From positions 631,425-695,424 of the forward strand of contig MNCI01003377.1 of assembly GCA_015680685.1 (NCBI GenBank): DNA of 64,000 nt, written 5' to 3'. The notes under the pieces are model-generated. The model had not been told where the DNA came from and did no database searches. It saw only the letters and a list, made by a program, of their open reading frames with translations. The stretch is from Gnetum montanum (Eukaryota > Streptophyta > Gnetopsida > Gnetales > Gnetaceae). Shown here piece by piece: positions 33,268 to 44,500 of this stretch (position 1 is its first letter; every line of letters starts with the position of its first letter). Position numbers and translations under genes: made by a program.

Positions 33268-34790
33268 TGAAACACCACAAAAAATTGATGTTATAATCTT
33301 AATTTCTAGACTTGATGTAAGGATTCATTGTAAATGTGAGATATGTTGTCCATGAGCTACAATCTTGAATACTTCAACTTCTTGGAGCTAAAAAATGCTT
33401 CAAAATCTATCATTCCCTTACTTCCCAAGCAAAAATAGGTACCTCAAGTCCATATTTGGGCTTGGGAAGGCTGAAAAGATATTTGAAATGGCTAAAATCA
33501 TCATTTTCATGGTTTTTTGTAGGGGTATAGCCCCAACTACGTTGGAGTCATTTTCAGTAGACACAGTAGCTATAGTAGTCATAGTAGCCACAGTAGCTAG
33601 TGTAATCACTACCAAGACCTAGTAGAAGTACAATGTTAGGATTGTTGGAAATTCCATTTTTCCAACAACAACTAGCGTAGTCTTTCCAAGTTAGTAATGA
33701 GTAGTGTAGATAACATTCTCCACCATGCACGATACTTTTCAATGAATTCCTCCATTTCTACAAATTCCAAATTTTTGCATATTTTCCATCCTTTTGCCAC
33801 TTTCTAACAACCTCGGTGTAGTTCATCAATGCTAGTGTAGTAAGATGGTACATAGTTATAAATTCCATTTACTATTTATAGTAAATGGATGGATTTTGTG
33901 GCTATAGTCCATTCTAGAATTACCACAAATGATAACTACATTGGAAGAAGATGATCATTACAACCTACACGTTGACATCAATCTATCAACAATCATGAGA
34001 TATGTGCATAGGCCCAAAAATAGCAACCTTACGCTAACAAAATCCAATGTCAACACCATAGAATGGTTCCAAATTTTGGAATTTTTGCATCAAATACAAC
34101 AGTTCCAACACTATTTGCATTTCGAACACTTGGCATTTTTTGCAACCCTTGGTAGTAGTCTCAAACCTTCACAACCACCAAAGCCCATCATAACCCTTGC
34201 AACCTTGCTTACACTTGTGGTAGTAGAAATTGGTACTATGCTAGACACAAAGATTCCCACATAGTAGCCATTACACCATAAGTTTAATCCCATTATAGAT
34301 CCTGGTGAAAATTGATGGAAAGTTACCAAAAACTAGAGTTGGGAAGAAACCAAATTGTGGAGTTGTAATAGAACACAACCTACCTTATCCAGTGGACTTC
34401 AAGCTCCTACTAGTAGCTTCTAGTGCCTTTGACATGAAATCTGTACTTTGTGAACTTTATTCTTTATTTTTTTATAAAGTTATTATTCATGTTGTGCAAG
34501 TTTTAGTTCATGTTTTCATTTCTACCCTTGCTTTCACTTTTGGATTTGTAATAGCAACTTCATTTCCATTTATGTTTACATTTTCATTTTTTATTTTGTC
34601 TATGTCTACATCTATGTTTCCATTTGTCATTTCTATTTACATTTCGTAAGTCCCTAGGTGACTAAAAAGACCATTTAGGATACCCCGAGTCTTATTTTCT
34701 AGATGCCCTTGTGATTTAGGGTTAAAGCTATTTTGGTGCTTGGATCTTTCAGTTTTTCCATTCCAGCAACTAAAATTTCCAACACTAATA
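33268..34790 (+). repeat. Element A 3' LTR
   Basis: 1523 bp, starts TGAAACACCACAAAAAATTG and ends ..AACACTAATA before the AGTAG duplication. It aligns with 2206-3519 and holds about 200 extra bases near 34260-34500 that the 5' LTR lacks. Confidence 0.9.
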
Positions 34791-34795
34791 AGTAG
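34791..34795 (+). repeat. Target-site duplication AGTAG, right copy
   Basis: Identical to 2201-2205; the two copies bracket element A. Confidence 0.88.
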
Positions 34796-34941
34796 TAACT
34801 TATAAGGCATTTTTCAGTCCCAAAAAGTTAAGGTATGTAAGATTGTAGCTCATTAACCATAAACCTTTATAATAAAATCTTGCCTCAAGTTGGATGGTGA
34901 AGGTTAGACATCATAGCATGAATTTTCTTGATGGTGTTTCA
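34796..34941 (-). repeat. E3 3' LTR, first ~146 bases
   Basis: The reverse complement begins TGAAACACCATCAAG and matches the starts of the other LTRs. It joins seamlessly to 2205-1056 once element A is removed. Confidence 0.88.
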
Positions 34942-34955
34942 TTGGCCCCTCTTTA
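34942..34955 (-). promoter_or_regulatory. E3 polypurine tract
   Basis: The minus strand reads TAAAGAGGGGCCAA immediately before the LTR start, as in element A. Confidence 0.75.
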
Positions 34956-35990
34956 GTAATGTTTGGAGGATTAACTCAAGAGACATCAACAAAGAATACA
35001 AAACACCATTATGGGCCCATCACCAACGTTTCCTCTCCATGCTTGGTCCTATAGTGTTAAACCATATTAAAGAGTGCTTATGATAATGGGATAAGGTTAT
35101 GATGATATGATATAGGATAAATGTTATATTTGGCTATAAGGAAATGATCATGAGGATTAAAAATGAGTTTCATATGTTGACATCATGGCTACAGTTATAA
35201 AAATGGCATGTTTAATGATCAATAAGGTCTACATGCTTTGTGCTTTGAAGTGTTGGTCACTCATTCATGTTTTCGAGGAACCACACTTCAATGTGAGATT
35301 TCTTAGGCCATTAGGCTCATCCTTTTGCATTTTTGGAGTGACTGGTTTGTCTTTTGATCTTGATTAGTCTTTCAGCTTCTTGGCAATTTGCTTCCCTCAT
35401 TTTTTGGGGGTGACACTTTCCTTGGGTTTCATTACCAAGGCTAGGTTTGGTTTGGTTTTGTCATTGAATGAGATGTATTACATTCACTAGACTTGGTGGA
35501 GCATGATGAAGTAGATGCCAAATGGACACAATGCATGAGTATTAAGCATAGGTCAAAATTATTATTTAGTATAAGGAAGGTTATAATTAGGCTATGGGAT
35601 GATGGATCAAAAGGAGGAATAACAGGAGGGAAGTGGAATAAGCACTCTTGGCATGACGAGATAAGCTAACCAATTCTTACAAATTAAGGTCACATGGTAA
35701 CTTGTTACCATAATGAGTTGCACCTTTGCAATGACTTCAGGCTTCATAGTGTAAGAACAACTCCAAGAGAGGAAGAAAATAAGACAAAGAAAACATGTTG
35801 TTACATGATAATACATAAGGCCACATGAGACAATTAGCAAACTAGGTCACCATAGGTCCTTATTATTACAAAGTCTTACAATCCACTTATGATGCAAAAA
35901 GAAATAGAGAAAAGAATTCTAGTTCACTTGTTATTAATTACTATGATTGTATGTCAATGTCGGTAATTACAAAGAAAATGTGTTAGGTAT
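34956..35990 (-). other. E3 3' UTR
   Basis: Non-coding and homologous to 32224-33254 of element A on the opposite strand, including the minisatellite-type text near 35460-35510. The 77-codon minus-strand frame at 35607-35840 lies in this UTR and is not supported. Confidence 0.7.
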
Positions 35991-37375
35991 AACAAGGTTT
36001 GAGATAGGAATGGTTGACCAGATTGGCCAATTCATTCCCATCCATGTTTGTTATTCTGAAGGCTTCATTACCATAGGCCTTGGAGATGAAGAAAGGTCCT
36101 TCCTAGTTGGTTGAGAATTTGTCTACATGCTCATGGAAAACCTTGAGGAGTGGGTCTCTCTCCTTGATATTTAATTTGTTCAGTTCATGGTGATGTTGTT
36201 TCTACCTTGCTTGGTATCACTTAATGTGAGCAAGATTTTGTACTCGTTGCTCTTCCACTGAGTATAGGTCCATGGTACATAGCTCCTTGTTTTGTTCATT
36301 ATTGATGAAGTCTAATAGGGCTACTCTTAGCAATGGAAATTGCAATTCAAGTGGAAAAATAGCTTTAGAACCATAAACTAGGCTACATGGGGCTACTCCA
36401 GTTGTGGTTCAAAAGATGGTTCGATAGGCCCAAAGTGCATGGATAAGCCACTCATGCCACTTGCATCTACTATTTTTAAGCATCATTTTAAGTAAGTTTA
36501 CAATAGCTTTGTTGCTAGCTTTAGCTTGTCTATTGGCTTAAGGGTAGTATGGTGACGAAAAGAAATGTTTAATGCATAGGTCTTGACAAAAGGTTTTTGT
36601 TTCTTAGCTACTAAACTATGGTCCATTATCCATGACTATGGTCATAGGTATGCTAAAACGGGCTACTATATTGTCCAATATAAATCTATAGGCTTGTTGA
36701 GATGTTATCTTTCTTAGGGAAATAACTTCAGTTCACTTTGTAAATTACTTAGTCACAATGATAATGAAGCTATGCCCTATAGAAGATTTAGGTGTTATAG
36801 GTCCAATAATGTCCAATCCCCATCATTGAAATGGCCAAGTTATTTGAGTAGTATATAACTTGGTGGCACATGTATTAGGTTGCTATCCCATTAAAAATGT
36901 CATAAGTTTTAGTCTTCTATAGGTAGTTTCCCTTCATATAGGGCTAGTAATAGCCTAGTCATCTAATTTTAGTAGTCATGGCTCTAGGTCCTTTATGTCC
37001 TCCATAGATACCCTCATGAACTTGCTCAAGGACTATGTAGAATTTAGTCTTACCTATGCATACTAACAATATGCCATCATAGAACCATTGACATAATGTG
37101 TTATCACCTATGATGACATACTATTTTCATATTTTACATACAACATTCTTTTGAGGAGTAGTTAAGCCTATGGAAATTGACCATATATAAGGGTAAAACT
37201 TGACATCTTCATACCACTGCTTTTGAGAAGTGATGTTGATACAGGCTATAGAATCACCTTTAGTGTTTTGCGTGATGGGATAGCATAGTTCATAGTTAGT
37301 GATGAGGGCCTCCACACTAGGGGAAACTTCCATGCTAAGGGGGAAAGGTTTCCATGCTATGCATGTAGTCTCCAT
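35991..37375 (-). pseudogene. E3 integrase remnant
   Basis: Read on the minus strand: an upstream linker (37375-37127, with CYPITQNTKGDSIA and KQWYEDVKFYPYIW), the zinc-binding-side region with QWFYDGI, then the integrase core and C-terminal region down to about 36000. The latter ends in a SYEN-like NKAYGNEAFRI and MDGNE block. Catalytic-site neighbourhoods comparable to A are readable between stops. RT and RNase H are missing: the element is cut at about 37375 by a GC-rich junction. Confidence 0.78.
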
Positions 37376-37440
37376 GTTGTTGTTGTTGGGGGTGGCGGGG
37401 TGTGCGGGGCGGGTGGGGGCGGGGAAGGGAAGTTTTCCAT
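37376..37440. repeat. GC-rich low-complexity junction
   Basis: GTTGTTGTTGGGGGTGGCGG followed by mixed G-rich text, unlike anything else in the window. It separates the truncated E3 from the truncated LTR of E2. Confidence 0.6.
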
Positions 37441-37815
37441 GCTAAGGAAGAAACCCCCATTCCTCCACATTGGGGGTAGATGAGATTTACCCCTTGCAGA
37501 TGTTTTTAGCATAGAAAACTATATACACACCTCCCCCCCCCCATAAAACCAATCAAATTACCATTTTTGGCTTTCTAAAAGGCATTTTTGACCTTCCCCC
37601 AAGCCCAAATATAGATACTAGATGACTTTTTTCACTTGGGAAATGAGGCTTTGACCATTATGAGGCATTTTTCAGCATCAAAAGTATGAAATATGTAAGA
37701 TTTCCCCTCATGGATTACAATATTCACATTATAATGAAGTTTTACCTTGAGTTTCATGGGGTGAAAGGTACATGATGAAAATTGGGCATAACATGCAAAT
37801 TTTTGTGGTGTTTCA
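37441..37815 (-). repeat. E2 3' LTR, truncated
   Basis: The reverse complement starts TGAAACACCACAAAAATTTG and follows the A LTR for about 370 bases (CTTGGG-GAAGG block) before ending in the GC-rich junction. It carries CCACATTGGGGGTAG and TTCCATGCTAAGG words like those in the E2 array. Confidence 0.8.
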
Positions 37816-38423
37816 ATAGATTCTTTTTGTTTGTATTTAGAGGATTTATCTGAGAGGCATTGACAAGAATATAAAACACCACTATAGGTTCACCACTAAT
37901 GTTCCCTCTCCACACTTGATCTAGTCTTGTCAAACCATGTCAAAGAGTGCTTGTGATGATGGGATAAGGCTATGATTGAGATTAGGGAGATGGTCATGAA
38001 GGATAACCACATTACTAGCTATTTTTCCTTTTGGAAATTTACTTTTGGTTAGGTTTCATTGCCAGGGCTAGCTTGATATGGTTTTCCTGTTAAGTGAGTT
38101 GTGTTACACTCAATGGACTGGAAGATTATTCCATCAAACGAGATGTGTTATGCTTGATGGAATTGATAGTTATCCCATAAAACAAGATGTGTTATGCTCA
38201 ATGGACTTAATGGTTTTTCCACCAAACGAGATGCTTTATGTCTGGTGGACTTATTGCTTTTCACTGAATCAACTATGTTACATTCAAGTGGACTTGGGAG
38301 TGGAGCATGATGAAGAGATATCACATGGCTATAGTGAATGAGTGTAACATATAGGTTAACATTGTATTTTACGATTAGGTTACTAGGTTGGGATTAAGGA
38401 GTGGTGCTAGATGAAGGGTGATG
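37816..38423 (-). other. E2 3' UTR, part next to LTR
   Basis: Homologous to the UTR of element A; includes the expanded minisatellite at 38080-38300. Continues at 44081 after D1. Confidence 0.7.
38080..38300 (-). repeat. E2 3' UTR minisatellite (about 47 bp, four units)
   Basis: Units contain GAGATGTGTTATGCTCAATG, TGGACTT and CCATCAAACGAG-type text, each a little different. The plus-strand open frame 38078-38341 is simply this repeat read in one frame. Confidence 0.8.
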
Positions 38424-38428
38424 GTACA

Positions 38429-39688
38429 TGTGGATTGTTGAACTTAGAAAAGTGGGAATGAATAAGTTCCCCAAATTAAACTTTGTAAGTAAAACAAAAC
38501 CACACACATTGAATTTAATGTGGTTCCCCAACTTGGACAGTCCACACTTGGAGGCTAGATCGCTAGCATATCTTTGGACTTTGTTTCTCTCAAAATGTCG
38601 TTGAAGGATCCACATCATATATAGTCTTCAAGCCCCACTCTAGAGTGTTGTGTTGCAACACTAGCCACTCAACCTTGCAAGTTTTCATCAAGCTTGGAAT
38701 GTGGTTTCCTAGCTTCCACAACCTTTACAATGCTGAGCTTTACACTAGCGTGTTGTACCGTAGCATCAACAACTCAATTCCATAGGATCTCAAAAAGCTC
38801 AAGCAAGATCAACCCCATCGGGCAACAAGAGAGAACAATTACAAGGAATGAATGCAACTTAGTTTGTTAATCCTTGTACGTTGAGGTACAACACATTTTA
38901 TAATGAAAAAATGATAATACAATGAAGAGCAATGGAGATTACAATGATAAAAAAAATGATTTTACAATGATTACATAATGGCTTTTCACATTTTCCAATG
39001 CATATGATGTCTTCTTATAGCTTCCATGTTTCTAAATCCATCTTGGAACTCATGCAATGGCTAGGAAATGATTAGTAATGGTTATGGAAGATGTCTTCTT
39101 CATGCCTAAGACATCTTTCTATATTTGCCTTCAATTCTAGGAAGACGTCTTTGTCTGGAAATGTTTTCTTTCTAAAATTTTCATTTTGGGAGACATCTTT
39201 GTCTGATGGAAGATGTTTTTCTAGAACTTGCCTTCGTTCTATGAAGACATCTTTGCCTAGTAGAAGATGTCTCTACCTAATGAAAGATGTGTGCTATTTC
39301 TTGAAGATGTCTTTGTTTGTGTTTACTCCAATTCTACCAAGATGTCTACTATTTCCTACAGATGTCTTTCTTCAACTTTCATTATCCTTTCAATTCATTG
39401 TTCCTTCTCCACATCCTTGATCTTTCATGTGTTTTGATGATGACAACTTTGCTTGTATAGCATCTAATCCTTGTCAATGTTCTTTACAATTCTTGTATGT
39501 TTGTTTAAGACCTTGTTTATGACCTTCTACTTTGAAATCTTGACCAGTTCATTTCTTGTCCTCTATGTAGGCTTTAGTTCAACTTCGTTTCCCATGTATG
39601 TTTTCTTGCAAGTACAATAATCACACAATCATGCACACAACCTTTGACTCCATTTTACTTAACTTTTTAACACACAAAAAGGTCCATA
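38429..39688 (-). repeat. D1 3' LTR
   Basis: 1260 bp. In element orientation it starts TATGGACCTTTTTG (TG decayed to TA) and ends CAATCCACA. Contains many AGATGTCTT words. Plus-strand frames here are shadows. Confidence 0.88.
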
Positions 39689-41470
39689 GTATCCTTCTTT
39701 TTGGTGATGTTGAAAAGTTAAGAAAATGGGTTAGTAATCATACAAATATAACCATACTACTCTATCCCCTTTTTGAATAGCAGCAAAAAAGATAAAAGAT
39801 ACACACAAAAAAGATGGATCAATAAGTTTTAGATAATATTCAGAATCAAGCATCATGACATAATCCCAAAAAAATATCTAGTAAAGTAAGAGAATCAATT
39901 GTTCAGCACCAAGTTCCATGAAGAGGTGTTCCTAATTTGTCAAAAATTTATCCAAATTCTCCAAGTGATATTCAACTTTGAAGCATGAAGTGAAGTGTGA
40001 ACATTGAAGAGTAAGTAACTTATTTCTAAAACAATAAGTCATTAGTAGTACATGGTTCTTTTAATAGTTAAATATTCTTCATCTTGGTAACTATTAGCAA
40101 AAGAGAGCATATTTGTATGATAAGGAGAATATAGCAATTTCCAACATGAAATCAGTCATTCCAAATACCAAATGTTGCATTGCAAGGTAAAATATTTAAT
40201 GGATGATTTAATCAAAATTGTAGATACTTCAAAAAATGATCATGGTCTTGCTCATAACATCAACTAGTTTCTTTACAAAAAATAGGTACTTCTTGCTTCA
40301 ACTTATGATTGAATATTAAATAGGTGAGCTATTAGTTCAAAAATAATGAGCACCAACATCATAAATTGATGCTAAAGGGCAAAGATAAATCATGGAGGAA
40401 TAAGAAGTCTATCTATTTGAAACAATTGTTTTTTCGCAACTTGTATTTCTAGATTCACTCAAAAAGACATCAACAATAGAATGTTAGAGTTATGAGAGAA
40501 ACCTGTATATTTTTCTTTTTTTATAAGGCAATACAACAAACATAATCATTCAAGATTTTTCCATTCCAAAAGAAAATACCTCTTGAAGTCCTTTTCTTAC
40601 TCATTACGGTTCTTGGTCAAAGTCTCCAAAGACTCCCCATACATTAGTGGCCTACAAGATGATTAAGGAGTAGGCTCCCCCTACACATGTGTTGCTTATC
40701 TTGGGCCTTTAAGATAGATTTGCAAATATCACAAAAAACACTATAACTATAGGTCAACATTAAGCACAATTATGGAGATTTGGATCTTCAACCAAGAATA
40801 TTGATAGAATTTTTAGAGGTTTATCTTATCTTATAAATGACAAAAACATCTCAAAGGCTATGATTATAGAAATAAATCATCACAAAAATTTCGAATTAAG
40901 CAAGATTGAAAGCAAAGCAAGAAATCATTACATGTACTACACTATAAGTCTTCACAAAACCAACTATATGAATATCATGAATGAATGTAAGAGATGCTAT
41001 AGATACTTATTCCTTTATTTTTCTGAACTAGACAAGAAAAATAATTTTGGACTTCTCAAACACTATTTTTATTAGCTAGAAATAAAAAAGATGGAAAACT
41101 TACCTTGACTTACCTTGCTTTCAAGGAAGAGAAGAAGATTAATGGAGTTTAAGATGAGGTCCCCTATCATGAAGTACCTACTCATCCTTAGGTTCTCTTT
41201 CATTATATCGTGTATGTGGTATCTCTATTTGTTCATGATCTTTATGATAGAACCTTTGATCACCTATTGCATCCCTTATAATTCTTCACCTCTCTTCATT
41301 CTCACTTATTGGTATTTGCACAATTTCCTTACCAAAGCCTTTTTGACAAGACAAAGATTAATCTTATTTTGATCATCATGAGTATAATTATGAGTTTGCT
41401 TACAACCATAATTTTTACACACAAAAAAAGTATTATCCTAATGATCAAAATTATCAAACCTTACTATGCT
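39689..41470 (-). other. D1 non-coding internal region
   Basis: No pol coding. It is homologous to 50520-52680 of D2, for example the AAGATAAGCAACACATGTG / GGGGGAGCCTAC block at 40660-40720 and the GGACCTCATCTTAAACTCC block at 41140-41165. A weak polypurine tract (CCAAAAAGAAGGATAC) lies next to the LTR. The small plus-strand frames at 40860 and 41115 have no support. Confidence 0.78.
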
Positions 41471-41476
41471 TGAGCT

Positions 41477-42781
41477 TTAGCTACAATCTTCATGTGTTAC
41501 TTCTTCTAAATTCTTTGGCTGGTTTTTAGGAGTCTTTTCTTCTTGAACTTTGCTACAATCCTTATTAAAAGAGGTTAGTGGTTGAATCTTAGCTTTTATT
41601 TTTATGATCTCTTCTTTCATTTTAGCATGAATAGAATATAACTTAGAAAGTACTAGTTTCTTTGCCTTATTAATTAAATGATGTAAAAGAAAAATTTCTT
41701 CTTTAAACTCACTATACCTCTTGTCACACTTACCATCTTGTTTAGCCACATGTGAGGAATTTTCATCAGTAAGTGCCATGCATATGAGATGTAAATTATT
41801 GAAAGAATTGCATGGTTCTTCTTCACTTTGCTCACCATCATCCCAACTTGTATAAAAGTTGTTCTTTTTCAATTCCTCATCATTGGATCTATTCTTTGGT
41901 TGTACCTTGCTATCACTTGGATTACCAGGAGATTCAAAGGCCATGTGGCCTCTTCCTCTATAAACCTAATATTCTATAAAAGAGAAATCCAAGTTAGAAG
42001 CATTTAAAAATGTTTTACCTCTATCTCTACCTTTGAAAAGATTGGGTCTTTGTTGAGATGCTCCCTTGTTTCTTCTTGTAAGCAAACAGTGTAATTTTCT
42101 TAAGAGAAGGACAATCTCATCTTTGCTACCCTCATCATGCACATTTAACTCCTTCTCCTTAGAGGTAGTCTTTATAGAAATAAGTCATTCTTGGATTTCT
42201 CCTTCACTTATGAGATTCATTTCATAAGTAATTAAAGTTCTTTGAAGCCTTTCAAATAGCAATGTTGAGAAGTCTTTGATTTTTTCCATAGCAATGACCT
42301 TTGGTCTAAACTTCTGTTGTAGAGTTCTAATCATTTTAATGATGACATCACCTTTAGGTAGATCCTTTCTTATTCCTCTAATAGCTATAGCAAGATCATT
42401 AGTTCTAGAGAAATAATACCTTCTCTCATTTTGATTTTATCATACTCACTTTGTAAAACTAATAATTTTGATTACTTAACAATAGATGTTCCCTCATAAG
42501 TAGCTTCTAAAGTTTGCCAAATTTCTTTGGTCATTTTACACCTTGCTAGTCTCTTAAATTCATATTTATTTAATGCACAATATAAACAATTTTTTTTCTT
42601 TTAAATAAAACATAAACTTATCCCTTTCCTCTTGTATCCATTTGTTGTGAGGCTTGATGATGTCGGTGGAGCTATCAACAAGCAGAGCATAGCCTTAAGG
42701 ATTGATTCCCATACTTCAAACTCCATTGATTTTAAGAAGCCTTGCATTCTTGGATGGCTTTGTGCAGGATGTCCCCTCCAT
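41477..42781 (-). pseudogene. gag: D1 copia gag remnant
   Basis: Begins ATGGAGGGGACATCC at 42781 (MEGTSCTKPS, matching D2 MKGTSYTRPS) but has lost the FGRFDFNYWKARM part by deletion. It continues through the KEIWQTLEATYEG region. The zinc knuckle GHMAFESPGN has its last Cys changed to Ser. The last 155 codons (41944-41477) are open: NRSNDEELKKNNFYTSW, SEEEPCNS, HLICMALTDE and YSEFKEEIFLLHHLI, with a basic C-terminal coiled coil. Several stops occur in the first half. Confidence 0.85.
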
Positions 42782-42820
42782 TGTTCACTCTTGAAGTTGA
42801 TGTTGACAGAGAAGAGTACT

Positions 42821-42834
42821 AGGCTCCAATACCA
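42821..42834 (-). promoter_or_regulatory. D1 primer binding site
   Basis: The minus strand reads TGGTATTGGAGCCT, two bases inside the 5' LTR end; similar to the initiator tRNA-Met site TGGTATCAGAGCC. Confidence 0.78.
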
Positions 42835-42836
42835 CT

Positions 42837-44075
42837 TGTGGATCATTGAACTTAGAAAGGAAGGGGGATGAATAAGTTTTTCAAATTAAACTTTGTAAGT
42901 AAAGCAAAAGAACACACATCAAATTTAACATGGCTCCTCAACTTGGGTAGTCTACACTTAGAGGGTAGATTGCTAGCACACCTCTAGACTTTGTTGCTCT
43001 CAAAATGTGGTTGAAGGATCCACACCCTGTATAGTCTTCAAGCCCCACTCCAAAGTGTTGTGTTGCAACACCAACCACTCAATCCTGCAAGGTCCCATTA
43101 GGCTTGGAATCTAGTTTTTAGGCTTCTTATAACCTTTACAGACTAGAGCACCACACTAAAGTATTGTACCACAACACCAACAAGTCAATCCCATAGGATC
43201 CTAACAAGATCAAGCAAGATCAACCCCATAGGACAATAAGAGAGAACAATTATAAGGGATGAATGCAACTTAGTTTGTTGATCCTTGTATGTTGAGGTAT
43301 AACACACTTTACAATGAACAAATGATGATACAATGAAGAGAAACAGAGATTACAATGATAAACAAATGATTACACATTGACTCTTTACATTTCCCAAGGC
43401 ATATGATGTCTTTTTATAGTTGTCATGTTTCTAAATCCATCTTGGAACTCATGCAATGGCTAGGCAACAATCATTAATGATCATGGAAGAGGTCTTCTTC
43501 ATACCTGAGATGTCTTTGTATAATTGCCTTCAATTCTAGAAAGATGTATTTGTCTAGGAAGGACATCTTTTTGAAATATTTATTCCGGGAGATGTCTTTG
43601 TCTGATAAAAGATGTTTTTTTGGAACTTGCCTTCATTCTATGAAGATGTATTTGCTTGGTGGAAGACATATTTATCTGATGAATGACATCTATAATTTCT
43701 TGAAGATGTCTTTTCTTGTGTTCATTCCAATTCTACCAAGATGTCTACTAATTCCTAGATATGTCTTTCTTCAACTTTCTTTCTCCTTTGAATTGATCAT
43801 TCCTTGTCTACATCCTTGATCTTTTGCATGTTTTGATGATGAAAACTCTACTTCTATAGTATCTAGTCCTTGTCCATATTGTTTGGAACTCTTGCATGTT
43901 CATTTGAGACCTTGTGGTTAACCTTCTCCTTTGAGCTCTTGACCAGTTCATTTCTTGTCCTCTATGTAGGCTTTAGCTCAACTTGGTTTCCCATGTATGT
44001 TTTCATGCAAGCACAATAACCACACAACCTTTGACTCCATTTTACTTAATATTTTAACACATAAAAAGGTCCATA
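42837..44075 (-). repeat. D1 5' LTR
   Basis: 1239 bp, paired with 38429-39688. Starts TATGGACCTTTTTATG and ends GATCCACA in element orientation. Confidence 0.88.
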
Positions 44076-44080
44076 GTACA

Positions 44081-44500
44081 AGCACCCTTGGCATAGTAGC
44101 ATAATCTCACCAAATCTTACACATCAAGGTCATGTGTTGACTTGTTGCTGTAATGAGTTGCACCCTTGTGATGGTTTCAAGCTTCATCCTGTAAACACAA
44201 CTTCAAGAAGGCAAGAAAACCAAGCAAACAGAACATGTTATAATGCTACAATATAGATAGGCCACATGAAATGATAAAACCAAGCTATGTAGGTTACCAA
44301 TCTTACTATTTTAAGCTTGTGATGGGGCATTGTACTAGTTTAAGTCCCTGGTAGGTTGTGTTGCTAGTTTCAGGCCATAGTAAGTCATGGTGCTAGTTTT
44401 AAGGTCTTGGTAGGCCATATCACATGTTTTAGGCCTTGGTAGACCATTGAAAAAAGGTTCTCCTATTGATGATTGTTGGCTACATGCAGTATAGATTTAG
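44081..44500 (-). other. E2 3' UTR, part next to integrase
   Basis: Continuation of 37816-38423 beyond D1. The stretch 44330-44455 has about four copies of a ~32-bp unit (CTAGTTT..AGGCCTTGGTAGGCC) that also occurs near the intron acceptor of both elements. Confidence 0.72.

Larger units (their letters stand above)
2206..34790 (+). mobile_element. Element A: Ty3/gypsy Tat/Ogre-like LTR retrotransposon with nested insertions
   Basis: A complete but decayed element of 32.6 kb, roughly 20 kb once the nested DNA at about 10162-22840 is discounted. In order it holds a 5' LTR, gag, protease, a giant intron-like interval with an antisense multi-exon gene, RT, RNase H, a second RNase H, integrase, 3' UTR, polypurine tract and 3' LTR. 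Flanking 5-bp duplications AGTAG and the restored LTR of the target copy fix both ends. Dual RNase H, large size and a gap between protease and RT are known traits of plant Tat/Ogre elements. Numerous stops and frameshifts show it is dead. Confidence 0.88.
38429..44075 (-). mobile_element. D1: non-autonomous Ty1/copia element (gag only)
   Basis: A complete copy of 5647 bp with both LTRs, a primer site and gag but no protease, integrase, RT or RNase H. It is flanked by GTACA at 38424-38428 and 44076-44080, and removing it restores the E2 3' UTR. About 1.8 kb between gag and the 3' LTR is non-coding and resembles the same part of D2. Confidence 0.9.

Noticed and set aside
38078-38341. 87-codon open frame with repeated Cys-Tyr motifs
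   Set aside because: It is a plus-strand reading of the 3' UTR minisatellite of a minus-strand element.
39091-39420. 109-codon open frame in D1 LTR and similar ones at 43544 and 53010
   Set aside because: All are readings of the AGATGTCTT-type LTR repeat words; they are not conserved as protein between LTRs.
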